Shown: one piece after another, positions 34,710 through 43,665 of the stretch | Numbering within the stretch: position 1 is the first letter of the stretch | Layout of the letters: each line of letters begins with the position of its first letter | Assembly (NCBI GenBank): GCA_023423415.1 | Contig: JAFAFP010000038.1 | Span: 1 to 64,000, forward strand | Reading direction: 5' to 3' | Source: Pseudomonadota bacterium | Lineage (GTDB): Bacteria > Pseudomonadota > Alphaproteobacteria > Rhizobiales > Xanthobacteraceae | Length of the DNA: 64,000 nucleotides | Notes under the pieces: model-generated | What the model was told of the DNA's origin: nothing | The model's input: only the letters and a program-made list of their open reading frames with translations | Database searches by the model: none | Translations under genes and position numbers: made by a program

Positions 34710-35618
34710 ATGACAGATATCAAGACAGTCGGTTTCATCGGCCTCGGCAACATGGGCGTGCCGATGGCCGCCAATGTCCGTCGTGGTGGATACGAGGTCA
34801 TCGGTTTCGATCTCGACCCCGCCCGCGCGAAAGCATTCGCACAGGAACACAGTGCACGCGCGGCCGATCAACTCGCGGAACTTGGTAAGAAATGCGACGC
34901 CATCGTCACCATGCTGCCGACCGGCCGTGAAGTGCGCGATGCGCTGTTCACGATGCAGGGCGGCGCACTGGCAGCCAATCTCAAGCCCGGCTCATTCGTG
35001 ATCGATATGAGTTCTGCTGATCCCGTTGGCACACGCGAGCTCGGCAAGGACCTTTCGGCGCGCAAGCTCGTGCTGGTCGATGCGCCTGTCTCTGGTGGTG
35101 TACCGCGCGCAAAAGATGGATCACTGGCCATCATGATCGGTGGCGATGCCGATGCGGTCGCCGCTGTGAAGCCGGTGCTCGCTTGCATGGGCAAAAACCT
35201 GTTCGAGGTCGGCGGTCTCGGCTGCGGTCACGCGATGAAATGCCTCAACAACTTCCTCGCCGGCGCGAGCTTTGCGGCGGCGTCCGAAGCCATGACCATC
35301 GGTCGCAAATTCGGTCTCGATCCTGCGGTGATGGCGGACGTGGTCAACGTCTCGACCGGCCGCAGCTTCGTCTCCGAGAACCTGCTCAAGCAGCATGTCT
35401 TGAGTGGCGTTTTCGGCACGGGCTTCGCGCTCGGTCTGCTGGCGAAGGACGTCAAGATCGCGTCTGATCTCGCCGATCAGATTGGCATAGATGCGCCTGT
35501 CGGCCGCCTTGTTTCCGGCATGTGGGCCGATGCGCGCGATGCGCTCGGCGGAGATCAGGACCACACCCGCGCCGCCACACATTGGGAAAAGCGAGCGCTG
35601 CCACCAGAGGCCGAATAA
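34710..35618 (+). CDS. 3-hydroxyisobutyrate dehydrogenase-type oxidoreductase
   Basis: 302 residues. NAD(P) Rossmann start TVGFIGLGNMGVPMAANV, substrate-binding signature DAPVSGGVPRAKDGSLAIMI, and the catalytic Lys in GCGHAMKCLNNFLAGASF; the helical C-terminal half completes a full-length beta-hydroxyacid dehydrogenase. The family oxidises 3-hydroxyisobutyrate, tartronate semialdehyde, and related beta-hydroxy acids; the present substrate is unknown. It begins 47 bases after the CMD stop on the same strand, so it belongs to the catabolic run. Confidence 0.92.
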   Translation: MTDIKTVGFIGLGNMGVPMAANVRRGGYEVIGFDLDPARAKAFAQEHSARAADQLAELGKKCDAIVTMLPTGREVRDALFTMQGGALAANLKPGSFVIDMSSADPVGTRELGKDLSARKLVLVDAPVSGGVPRAKDGSLAIMIGGDADAVAAVKPVLACMGKNLFEVGGLGCGHAMKCLNNFLAGASFAAASEAMTIGRKFGLDPAVMADVVNVSTGRSFVSENLLKQHVLSGVFGTGFALGLLAKDVKIASDLADQIGIDAPVGRLVSGMWADARDALGGDQDHTRAATHWEKRALPPEAE

Positions 35619-35807
35619 CCGGCCATTCCTACTTCCAACAGTCAAAACGATCGCGGGATATCTCCCGCTCTCGCTAGGCGGATGGAATAGCTGCGGCTAG
35701 ACTAAGGTGCATCCCGCGAGGGGCGCAATCGCGCGGCGATGCCGTGGACCGGCGGAAACAACCGGCCACGGAAAATACGACAGCGCCTCAATGGGGAGAT
35801 GGGGCTT

Positions 35808-36281
35808 ATGACGACCCGACCGCCGTCACAATACTATATTCCTGGACTGGCAAAACTCTACGCGAACCTCGACCAATGGGCGCATGTTCTGATCCGTGTC
35901 GCTCTCGGCGCAGTGTTGATCCCTCATGCCATGCAAAAGCTGTTCGGCTCGTTCGGCGGGCCGGGCATGGGGAATTTCATCGGCATGCTGCAGAAGGTCG
36001 GCTACTCGCCTTCGATGGCGCCGCTATTCGGTTGGCTCATCGCGCTGCTGGAATTCGGCGGCGGCATTCTGCTGATCCTCGGCCTGTTCACGCGGCCGAT
36101 TGCATTCGCCGTCCTGATCTTCATGCTGGAAGCCGCGCGTTTTCACTATGGTCTTGGCGGCTTCTTCTGGACCGGGCGCGGCAACGAATATCCGCTCATC
36201 CTCGCCGCGATGTCGCTCTACCTTCTGATCCGCGGCGCCGGGCCATATTCGGTCGACGCAAAGATGAGCAAGGAATTTTGA
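35808..36281 (+). CDS. DoxX-family membrane protein
   Basis: 157 residues from ATG 35808 (MTTRPPSQYYIPGLAKLYAN); MGLMTTR from 35799 is also possible, with GGGGAGA ahead. Four membrane helices: HVLIRVALGAVLIPHAMQKL, MAPLFGWLIALLEFGGGILL, TRPIAFAVLIFMLEAARFHY and PLILAAMSLYLLIRGAG. The FGSFGGPGM turn is typical. DoxX relatives are linked with thiosulfate:quinone oxidoreductase, redox sensing and aromatic catabolism; the electron partner here is unknown. It is third in the CMD run, 189 bases after the dehydrogenase, and a palindromic repeat follows the stop. Confidence 0.88.
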   Translation: MTTRPPSQYYIPGLAKLYANLDQWAHVLIRVALGAVLIPHAMQKLFGSFGGPGMGNFIGMLQKVGYSPSMAPLFGWLIALLEFGGGILLILGLFTRPIAFAVLIFMLEAARFHYGLGGFFWTGRGNEYPLILAAMSLYLLIRGAGPYSVDAKMSKEF

Positions 36282-36290
36282 TCTGAGTCC

Positions 36291-36332
36291 CATTCCGGGG
36301 CGCACGAACTCGCTGGTTCGCGTCCCGGAATG
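36291..36332. repeat. Short GTCATTCCGGG-type palindromic repeat (second copy)
   Basis: CATTCCGGG (36291-36299) and CCCGGAATG (36324-36332) are a perfect inverted pair with an inner ACGAAC/GTTCG pair around TCGCTG. Same family as the element at 202-286, again between two convergent genes, so it could end transcription of doxX and of the FAH gene. Confidence 0.75.
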
Positions 36333-36342
36333 ACGAATATCG

Positions 36343-37233
36343 TTAAACAGCCGGAGCCGGCGGCGGCAACGGCTCGTTGCGGCGGACGACCTGCACGGTC
36401 ATCTCGCCGAGCTGCTCGATCTTGGCATGCATCACATCGCCGGCCTGAACCGGACCGACGCCTTCTGGCGTCCCGGTCATAATGATGTCGCCCGGATAGA
36501 GCCGGTAGAAATTCGAGCAATACGAAATCAGCTTGGCGACACCGAAGATCAGCTGCTTGGTGTTGGCCTTTTGCCGCACCTGTCCGTTGACGGTGAGCAC
36601 CATCTCAAGATTGTCGGGATCGGCGATCTCATCGGCGGTGACGAAATATGGTCCGACGACGGAGAACCGATCGAGCGACTTGCGCAGCGAACGTTCCTCG
36701 GGACCGCGGATCGTCATGTCGAGGCCGATCGCATAGCCGGCGATATATTTCAGCGCGCCCTCTTCCAGCACGTCGAAACATTCCTCGCCGATGACGGCGG
36801 ACAATTCGATCTCATGATCGGTACGACGATCCTTCTCCACCACGGCCACCGGCTCGGACGCTCCCGACAGCGAGGAGTTCGATTTCAGGAAAACGCCATA
36901 ATGGTCGATGGTCTTGATGGTCTTGCCGAAGCTGATCTGCGCATCCTTGTTCGCTTCGTCGATATGCGCGTGATAGTTCACCGGTGCGCCGATCACCTTC
37001 GACGGGTTCGGCACTGGGTTCAGCAGCTTCACAGAGCTGAGCGGAACGCCCTGCACTCGATCTGCGGCCGCTTCCATCTCGCCCCGCAGCTTGGGCAACG
37101 CCGCGATCAACGGATCGTAGGCCGGCAGCGGCCAGCGAACCGTCGGCAGCTTCTCCAAAACCATCGTGACATCATGAACGCGATCATCCCGGACTACACC
37201 GAGACGATCGTTGTCATATCTACAAAGGCGCAT
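36343..37233 (-). CDS. Fumarylacetoacetate hydrolase-fold enzyme (2)
   Basis: 296 residues from ATG 37233. N-terminal domain to ~75, then NPSKVIGAPVNYHAHIDEAN, FLKSNSSLSGASEPV, the metal-binding Glu set in DHEIELSAVIGEE, GLDMTIRGPEERSLRKS and IIMTGTPEGVGPVQAGDVM. Relative of the 2-hydroxyhepta-2,4-dienedioate isomerase/hydratase group of aromatic degradation. The Asp that normally follows as N-D-x-T reads L-D-M-T here. Last gene of the leftward TAXI-TRAP-ligase-TctC-FAH run, 66 bases after tctC-3; clearly distinct from FAH-1 at 10.9 kb in its longer N-terminal part. Confidence 0.9.
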   Translation of the reverse strand: MRLCRYDNDRLGVVRDDRVHDVTMVLEKLPTVRWPLPAYDPLIAALPKLRGEMEAAADRVQGVPLSSVKLLNPVPNPSKVIGAPVNYHAHIDEANKDAQISFGKTIKTIDHYGVFLKSNSSLSGASEPVAVVEKDRRTDHEIELSAVIGEECFDVLEEGALKYIAGYAIGLDMTIRGPEERSLRKSLDRFSVVGPYFVTADEIADPDNLEMVLTVNGQVRQKANTKQLIFGVAKLISYCSNFYRLYPGDIIMTGTPEGVGPVQAGDVMHAKIEQLGEMTVQVVRRNEPLPPPAPAV

Positions 37234-37299
37234 TCACACTCTCTCCGCTGGTCGTGCACGATCGCGACGGATGAGAGAGCCGCGATCAGTTAGCCAAAA

Positions 37300-38277
37300 C
37301 TAATTGGCTTTGGCGCCCGTCTTTTTCACCACATCGGCCCATTTGTCGACATCCTTGCGGAGATAAGCGTCAAATTCCTTGGGCGACATGACCATGGGCA
37401 CCGCCCCCTGCTTTGCCCATGCCTCCTTGACGTCCGGCCGGTTCACGACCTTGACGATTTCGGCATTGAGCTTGTGGACGACTGCCTGCGGCGTCTTGGT
37501 GGGTGCCATCACACCCAGCCAGATGGTCGCCTCGTAACCCGGCACGCCCGATTCCGACACCGTCGGAATATCGGGCGTTAGCTCCGATCGCTTCTGGCCT
37601 GTCGTAGCCAACGCCTTGACCGTTCCGGCCTTGGCATTGTTCGACATGGTTGTGACAGCGTCGAACATCATCTGCACATGGCCGCCCATCACGCTGTTAC
37701 GGGCTTCGCCGGATGCCTTGTGCGGCACATGCACGATATCGGTGCCGCTCATGGCTTTGAACAATTCACCGGCCATGTGATACGGTGTCGCGGGTCCAGA
37801 CGACGCATAGTTAAGGCCGCCGGGCTTGGACTTCGCCAGAGCCACAAATTCCTTCACGTTTTTCGCCGGCACCGACGGATGCACCACCATCATCAGATCG
37901 GAATAGTTGATCGGAGCGACTGCGACGAAATCGCTCATCAGCTTGAACGGCTTGTTCGGCGTCAGCGTTTCGTTGACCGTGTGCGTGTTCGACATCAGGA
38001 GCAGCGTGTAGCCATCCGGATCGGACTTGGCGACCGCATCGGTTCCGATGATCGATCCTGCGCCGGGACGATTTTCCACCACGAATGGCTGCTTCAGCGC
38101 TTCGCCAAGATGCTGCGCGAGTATCCGCGCATAGACGTCGGCCGGTCCTCCGGCGCCGAACGGCACGACGACCTTGACCGGTCGCGAGGGATAATCCTGG
38201 GCCTGCACCGCAGGTGCCGATATACCCAATAACAGGGCGACTCCGAAGGCCAGCCCAAGCTTCGACCGGACGATCAT
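37300..38277 (-). CDS. Bug/TctC-family periplasmic solute-binding protein (3)
   Basis: 325 residues from ATG 38277 (MIVRSKLGLAFG), placed by AGGAGGAAACG directly upstream. Sec signal cleaved at VQA-QD. VKVVVPFGAGGPADVYAR, FVVENRPGAGSIIGTD, DGYTLLLMSNTHTVNE, IVHVPHKASGEARNSVMGGH, IPTVSESGVPGYEATIWLG all fit the family. In the cluster it is a second carboxylate receptor beside the TAXI protein and, like TctC-1, is followed directly by an FAH-fold gene. No TctA/TctB genes are present. Confidence 0.92.
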   Translation of the reverse strand: MIVRSKLGLAFGVALLLGISAPAVQAQDYPSRPVKVVVPFGAGGPADVYARILAQHLGEALKQPFVVENRPGAGSIIGTDAVAKSDPDGYTLLLMSNTHTVNETLTPNKPFKLMSDFVAVAPINYSDLMMVVHPSVPAKNVKEFVALAKSKPGGLNYASSGPATPYHMAGELFKAMSGTDIVHVPHKASGEARNSVMGGHVQMMFDAVTTMSNNAKAGTVKALATTGQKRSELTPDIPTVSESGVPGYEATIWLGVMAPTKTPQAVVHKLNAEIVKVVNRPDVKEAWAKQGAVPMVMSPKEFDAYLRKDVDKWADVVKKTGAKAN

Positions 38278-38387
38278 CGTTTCCTCCTGATCATTATATT
38301 TATGCGATCGGTGATAGAACACCTGATCGGTGGCGGCAATTCCGAGCTTCTCACCGCTGCCGCCTTATGTTTTCACATGATCGGAGA

Positions 38388-40250
38388 TTATTCGACCACC
38401 ACAACGTCAGGGTGCTGTTGCCCATCGAACAGGCGATCAACTTCAGTGCGGCGATACTCAAGCGCAACGCGCTGATTGATATAGCCCTTGTCGGTGATCT
38501 CGTTGGCGTCGATCGACGGCACGTCGTGCAGGAGCAAGAGACGCGCGACCCGCATCGTGGCGCCGGTATTCACCTTGTTCCAGGCTGCGAATGCCTTACG
38601 CAAATGCGCGTGCAGTTTTGGATGATGCGCATAAGTCGCAAGATCGACATCTTCACCCGTTACCTGCTTGCAGCCCGCTGCGTTTAGCCAGGCAACCAGC
38701 CCAACACAATCCTTCCCCTCCCCCGATACGATCGCGTCTTGCAACACGGGCGTCGCTGCAGCGATCGCACCGACACGCAATGCACCGACCGCGACCCATG
38801 TGCCGTTGAGCAGTTTGAAGTCTTCAGTCGTGCGGCCGTCGAAAATCAGACCCTTGTTTGGATCGTTTTCATCCGCAAAACGCACCGCATCGCCCGGCTT
38901 GTAGAAGCCTTCCTCATCGAACATCGATGCGGTCAGATCAGGTCTTCGCCAGTAGCCCGGCGTGATGTTGGGTCCGCGTACGCGCAGTTCGAGCTTGTTG
39001 CCGGACGGAACGAGCTTCAGTTCGACTCCCGGCACCGGCACACCAACCACGCCGGCGCGCTCGATCAGCATATGCGCTGAGGTCGCAAGCGGCGAGGTTT
39101 CAGTCGTGCCCCAAGCCGAGGTCATCGGCACGCGATGTCCGGTGATCCGCACCGCCAGAGCTTCGAGCCGATCCCACATGTCCTGCGGTAGCGCTGCGCC
39201 GGCGTAAAACATCAACCGCAGTCGTGAGAAGAAATGTCGCGCGAAATCGTCGTCCTTTTCGAGATACGGCAACAATGCGCCGTATCCGGCAGGGACGTTG
39301 AAATACACGGTCGGCGCAACGTCCCGCAGGTTCTCTACCGTCTGCCCGACCAGCGCCGGCACCGGCTTGCCGGCGTCGATATACAAAGTGCCGGCCTGCT
39401 GCAGGATCAGATTGAAATTGTAGTTGCTGCCGAAGGTGTGATTCCACGGCAACCAGTCCACCAGCACCATCGGATCATCTTCGATGAATGGCCAGCACTG
39501 TACCGATTGCTGCTGGTTCGCCGTCAGCATGCCGTGGGTATTGACGACGCCTTTCGGCAAGCTCGTCGATCCGGACGTGAACAGGAATTTGGCAATCGTA
39601 TCCGGGCGAGTGCTTTCAACCGCCTGCTCGACAGCCGCACCAGGCACTGTCTTTTCGAACTCGGAGAACAACGTGACATTCGGCAGATTTGCGCCGTTGC
39701 GGCCAGCAACAATCGGCGCTGCGACATGCGCCAGCGCCTTGGCGAACGGCGCGGTGTCGGACACATAGACAAGGCCTGGCGTCAGCAGCTCGTTGATATA
39801 TTTGAGTTTGGCGTGATCCTGGCTCTGTAGCGAATAGGCGACCGAGATCGGCGCAATCGGAATGCCCGCCGTGTAGCAGGCTAAGGTGAGAATACCGTGC
39901 TCGACGGAATTGCCGGACAGCACCATCACCGGGCGTTCGGCCGACAGGCCAAGATCGATCAAAGCTTGCGCAACAGCATCCGTCTTCCTTCGCGCCTCGC
40001 TATAGGTAAGCCCTGCCCATGCGCCGCTCGCATCCCGTTCGGCAATGAAAAGCCGGTCGGCGTGCCGCGCCACGGCGCTGCGAAACATCTTCGCGAGACT
40101 GGGCTCGTAAGAGCCAAGCGGATGTGTCGTCTGCAGGATCACGCAGCCATCGGCTCGAACCTCACGCCTCACTGACGGTGCTGCGTAGCTGATCGGGCGA
40201 AAAGACGGTTTCCCGGCGGCTTCGGCCGATTTTGACATTGTCGAATTCAC
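38388..40250 (-). CDS. Feruloyl-CoA synthetase-like acyl-CoA ligase
   Basis: 620 residues from GTG 40250, chosen because GGGAGG lies 8 bases ahead; ATG 40238 (MSKSAEAAG) is the alternative and has no site. ANL-family ligase that makes an acyl-adenylate and then a CoA thioester: P-loop FLFTSGSTSLPKGVVNTHGM, A5-type motif SAWGTTETSP, A7-type FDGRTTEDFKL with an Asp for the ribose, and an unusual C-terminal subdomain without the classic PRTxxGK lysine motif visible. This layout is that of feruloyl-CoA synthase (Fcs). The enoyl-CoA hydratase/aldolase that goes with ferulate is not in the window, so the acid may differ. Third gene of the leftward run. Confidence 0.82.
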   Translation of the reverse strand: MNSTMSKSAEAAGKPSFRPISYAAPSVRREVRADGCVILQTTHPLGSYEPSLAKMFRSAVARHADRLFIAERDASGAWAGLTYSEARRKTDAVAQALIDLGLSAERPVMVLSGNSVEHGILTLACYTAGIPIAPISVAYSLQSQDHAKLKYINELLTPGLVYVSDTAPFAKALAHVAAPIVAGRNGANLPNVTLFSEFEKTVPGAAVEQAVESTRPDTIAKFLFTSGSTSLPKGVVNTHGMLTANQQQSVQCWPFIEDDPMVLVDWLPWNHTFGSNYNFNLILQQAGTLYIDAGKPVPALVGQTVENLRDVAPTVYFNVPAGYGALLPYLEKDDDFARHFFSRLRLMFYAGAALPQDMWDRLEALAVRITGHRVPMTSAWGTTETSPLATSAHMLIERAGVVGVPVPGVELKLVPSGNKLELRVRGPNITPGYWRRPDLTASMFDEEGFYKPGDAVRFADENDPNKGLIFDGRTTEDFKLLNGTWVAVGALRVGAIAAATPVLQDAIVSGEGKDCVGLVAWLNAAGCKQVTGEDVDLATYAHHPKLHAHLRKAFAAWNKVNTGATMRVARLLLLHDVPSIDANEITDKGYINQRVALEYRRTEVDRLFDGQQHPDVVVVE

Positions 40251-40319
40251 GGCGCGTCCTCCCAGACAACATGCACTATAATGCATGCCATCTATCGCCC
40301 GTCAAACCTTAGTCCCGCC

Positions 40320-42428
40320 TCAGGAAGTCTTCATCACCGTGCGATTTGCTGCGCTGCGGCGTACGAACTCGAGGGCAATAAATGCAATGCCCGCAGCCAC
40401 GGCGACATAGTTCACGTACGGAGCAGCGGCAAAGGCCGCAGGGGGCAGGACAATGGCCGCAGCCACTAATCCGTATGCCCAGCGCGCCGGCTTTGGCAAC
40501 GGCACGAGCGAGAAGCCGAGAATTCCTGCTGTCCCGATATAGAGGCCAAATAGCACGCGCAGGAGATTCCAAACGATTTCACCCGCTGAGCCATCCATCA
40601 GCAAGCTGGGCGTCAGAACGAACAGGAATGGAAGGATGAATGTGCTCCAGCCGACCACGCAGGCTACCCATCCTGTCGTCCAGCCATCGGTGCGCGCAAT
40701 GTTCGCCGCCGCATAAGCTGCGAAGGCGACCGGCGGCGTAATCATTGAGAGCATGCCGTTGTACATGACGAACATGTGTGCGGCCATCGGTGTGACACCG
40801 AGCTTGACGAGCGCAGGCGCCAGCAACGTCGCGGTTAGGATATAAACGCTGACCGTCGGCAAGCCGATGCCCAGTACGAAGGCAAGCACAGCGATAATCA
40901 GCAACAGCAGGAAAACGTTGTCGCCAGACAGGCCGATGAGCTGCAGAGTCATGCCGAATGCAAGGCCGGATATACTCATGATACCGACCATGATGCCGGC
41001 TGCGGCGCCGATCAGGATGATGTCGAGCGAGAAGCGGCCGGTGTCGATGATGGCCTGCAATGTGTCTTTGATCGTCGGTCTTTTGCCGCGATAGCCAAAA
41101 ATATACGTGCACACCATGATGATCAGCGTGCAGACAATCGCCGTCTTCTCCGGCGTGAGCCGCGTGTATTCAGGGTACATCAAGGAGAAGACGAGGAAAG
41201 CGATTGGCAGAACGAAATGCCAGCCGGACCGCATCACTTCGCCGACGGTCGGAGCCCCCTCCACGACAGCGGCGCCGATCTTCTCTTTTGCCGCTTCCAG
41301 ATCGACGTGAATAAACAGGCAGGCGTAATAGAGAAAGGCTGGAATTGCGGCGGCAAGGCAAACCGCGCCGTAAGACACTTGCAGAAATTCAGCCATGATG
41401 AAGGCAGCGGCCCCCATCACCGGCGGCATCAGCTGGCCGCCGGTCGAGCCGACCGATTCAATCGCGGCGGCCTTGCGCGGCGTAAATCCGGATTTGATCA
41501 TCATCGGGATTGTGACGATGCCGACAGCGAGCACGTTGCTCACAGCGCTACCGGAAATCATGCCGAAAAAACCCGACCCAACGACCGCGATCTTGGCCGA
41601 CCCACCGCGAAACCGCCCCATGCCCGAACTTGCGAGGTCGGCGAAGAAGTCTGCTCCGCCAGTTCGTGCCAGAACCTGTCCCATGATCGTGAACGGGATC
41701 ACGACCAGCACGGCAACGCCGACGATGGCACCAATGATGCCATTCACATCAAGACCGAGATAAGCGACGAGACGTTCCGGCGACACATTGCGCGTTGCAA
41801 AATCACCCGGCAGATGCGGGCTGATGAAGATGTAGACGGCCATCGCCAGAATGATGGCGACAAAGCCCCAGCCGGACGTGCGGCGACTCCCATCCAGAAC
41901 GAGAAAGATAAGGATTGCGCTGCCGACGATGCCCTCGACCGGCAGCATCGCGATCTCATAGGTCAGCGGCTCGTAGCGGACTGCGATATAGGCGCAGATC
42001 ACCAGCGACGCGACGACACTGATCCAATCGAAGATATAGGCCGTACCGGCACGCGCTCCGAGGAATGTCCAGGCCAAAAGCACACACAGCGCAGCGACGA
42101 ACGGCAGCGGATTGCCAATAGCAACGTCGAACCGATAACCGATATAGATCAGCAATATCCCGGTCGCGATCACCGCTCCCAAGTGAATCGACGAATGCTT
42201 CGTATCTGTCTCCACAATGAACGCCAGCGCCAGCGTCAAACCGATGCAGACCGTCAGCATCTGCTCCGTGTAGAACGACAAGCCGAAAATTTGGCGCGGG
42301 ATGTCCAGCGTCCAGACAACAACCACAGCCACCAGCAAGGCCTGAAACAGATTGGTCCAGAATCGCTTGGCGGACGACACGGTGGAGCGAAACTCCTCCG
42401 CGCCAGGAACAATGCGTTCTTCACTCAC
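40320..42428 (-). CDS. TRAP transporter permease, fused small and large subunits (TAXI type)
   Basis: 702 residues from GTG 42428 with AAAGG ahead. The first ~190 residues carry the DctQ-like small subunit (about five helices); the rest is the DctM-like permease with GSGFFGMISGSAVSNVLAVG, GGQLMPPVMGAAAFIMAEFL and a second half GIGLPTVSVYILTATLLAPA and GMLSMITPPVAFAAYAAANI. Sodium-driven uptake of an organic acid in the inner membrane. Paired with the TAXI receptor gene immediately upstream (21 bases), which is the usual TAXI arrangement. It feeds the ligase encoded next. Confidence 0.93.
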   Translation of the reverse strand: MSEERIVPGAEEFRSTVSSAKRFWTNLFQALLVAVVVVWTLDIPRQIFGLSFYTEQMLTVCIGLTLALAFIVETDTKHSSIHLGAVIATGILLIYIGYRFDVAIGNPLPFVAALCVLLAWTFLGARAGTAYIFDWISVVASLVICAYIAVRYEPLTYEIAMLPVEGIVGSAILIFLVLDGSRRTSGWGFVAIILAMAVYIFISPHLPGDFATRNVSPERLVAYLGLDVNGIIGAIVGVAVLVVIPFTIMGQVLARTGGADFFADLASSGMGRFRGGSAKIAVVGSGFFGMISGSAVSNVLAVGIVTIPMMIKSGFTPRKAAAIESVGSTGGQLMPPVMGAAAFIMAEFLQVSYGAVCLAAAIPAFLYYACLFIHVDLEAAKEKIGAAVVEGAPTVGEVMRSGWHFVLPIAFLVFSLMYPEYTRLTPEKTAIVCTLIIMVCTYIFGYRGKRPTIKDTLQAIIDTGRFSLDIILIGAAAGIMVGIMSISGLAFGMTLQLIGLSGDNVFLLLLIIAVLAFVLGIGLPTVSVYILTATLLAPALVKLGVTPMAAHMFVMYNGMLSMITPPVAFAAYAAANIARTDGWTTGWVACVVGWSTFILPFLFVLTPSLLMDGSAGEIVWNLLRVLFGLYIGTAGILGFSLVPLPKPARWAYGLVAAAIVLPPAAFAAAPYVNYVAVAAGIAFIALEFVRRSAANRTVMKTS

Positions 42429-42449
42429 GAGAGAACCTTTGGATCTTTG

Positions 42450-43418
42450 TTACTGCACGGGCGCGGCTTCAAGGTTCTTATTCTTGAAATATTTCAAGGC
42501 ACCCGAATGGTATGGGATATCGTATTTCTTGTAGAGCCCGGCGGCGGAAAATTCCCGCAGCACCGGCTGCACCGAAACAAGATCGGATTTGTTCTGATCG
42601 AGCGTTTCGATCAGCTTGTAGATGACGTCGTCCGGTACATTCGCATGCGTGATCAGCACATTGTCGAAGGTATAGACCTTCATCGGCTTCATCACCCCGG
42701 TAAAGACCGGACCAGGCGACACGTCGGTCAGATAGCCGTATGGCGTGATCTTACGCGCTGCATCCATGCTGGCCGCGTTGATCTCGAGCACACGGATGCC
42801 ACCAACCGTAGCGTCGGCTTCACGCACCTTGGGTCCACCGAACGCAAAGAAAAACATGTCGGCTGCACCCGAAATAAAATCATCGGCACTACGCACGACA
42901 TTCGGGACCATGATGGGCGTTATATCCTTCTCGGTCAGACCACCGGTCGCAAGGATCGCGCGCGATATGGTATCGATCGTGCGCATCGCCGAATAGCCGA
43001 ATGCGACCTTTTTCCCCTTGAGATCGCTGATGGATTGCATCGGCGCGTCCTTGCGCACCCAGAACGCTGTCCGCAGCGGATGCGCGGTGCCGATCAGTCG
43101 CAGATTGGGGTTCTTGCCACCTTCGTAGTAGCTGGCCAATTCGAGAATATTGGTGATGCCGACTTCCACCTCTCCTCGCGCGACCATCGGCACGATGATC
43201 TGATCGCCCGCCGTCGGCTGCACCAACATGTTGATGCCGGCCTTCTCCTTCAGCACCTTCGCCACGGCTGAAGCGGTTGTGTGATTAAGCGAACCGGGCG
43301 GCAGGGTCGCAAAGCCGTAGGTCTGAGCCCGCGCCAAGTCGATCCCTGCAACCAGTACGGCCGTCACGATGGCCCCGTATACGAAGCGGATGCCGTGCGC
43401 CTTCTGAGAGAGCTGCAC
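42450..43418 (-). CDS. TAXI-family TRAP solute receptor
   Basis: 322 residues from GTG 43418 (VQLSQKAHGIRF); GGGGAGG lies 7 bases ahead, and the longer frame from 43535 lacks a signal at its start. Sec signal to about ARA-QT. Family sequence: YGFATLPPGSLNHTTASAVA, MVARGEVEVGITNILELA, LKGKKVAFGYSAMRTIDTIS, and FFFAFGGPKVREADATVGG. Periplasmic receptor that hands its ligand to the fused TRAP permease downstream. First gene of the five-gene leftward run; the 247-base gap upstream should hold the operon promoter. Ligand unknown; characterised TAXI proteins bind C4-C6 carboxylates or glutamate. Confidence 0.9.
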   Translation of the reverse strand: MQLSQKAHGIRFVYGAIVTAVLVAGIDLARAQTYGFATLPPGSLNHTTASAVAKVLKEKAGINMLVQPTAGDQIIVPMVARGEVEVGITNILELASYYEGGKNPNLRLIGTAHPLRTAFWVRKDAPMQSISDLKGKKVAFGYSAMRTIDTISRAILATGGLTEKDITPIMVPNVVRSADDFISGAADMFFFAFGGPKVREADATVGGIRVLEINAASMDAARKITPYGYLTDVSPGPVFTGVMKPMKVYTFDNVLITHANVPDDVIYKLIETLDQNKSDLVSVQPVLREFSAAGLYKKYDIPYHSGALKYFKNKNLEAAPVQ

Positions 43419-43665
43419 CACGTAACCTCCCCTTTTGTCTTCGTTGCTGCGCCTTATGGCGGCGCTTAGCGATGATGCGGCCCTTCCGCAGCCTCTCGTG
43501 ATGCTGTTTCCAGAGTCGTCGTAGATTTCAGGCACGATGATGGTCCGACCCGCCTATAAAGGCAATCCGCACCTGCACCAAATGACCGATCGGAAGTGCG
43601 TGTGAACGCATGAGGCCCTTTCCGAACGGACGACCTCGCGGATCCTCTATATCAAGTATGGGACG

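Noticed and set aside
41217..43271. 684-codon open frame antisense to the TRAP permease and TAXI genes
   Set aside because: It spans two sense genes and their junction, which excludes a real protein; composition is again antisense-like.
30654..43418. Genomic island integrated at tRNA-Asn
   Set aside because: The catabolic cluster begins soon after the tRNA, but no integrase and no second copy of the tRNA 3' end were found in the window.
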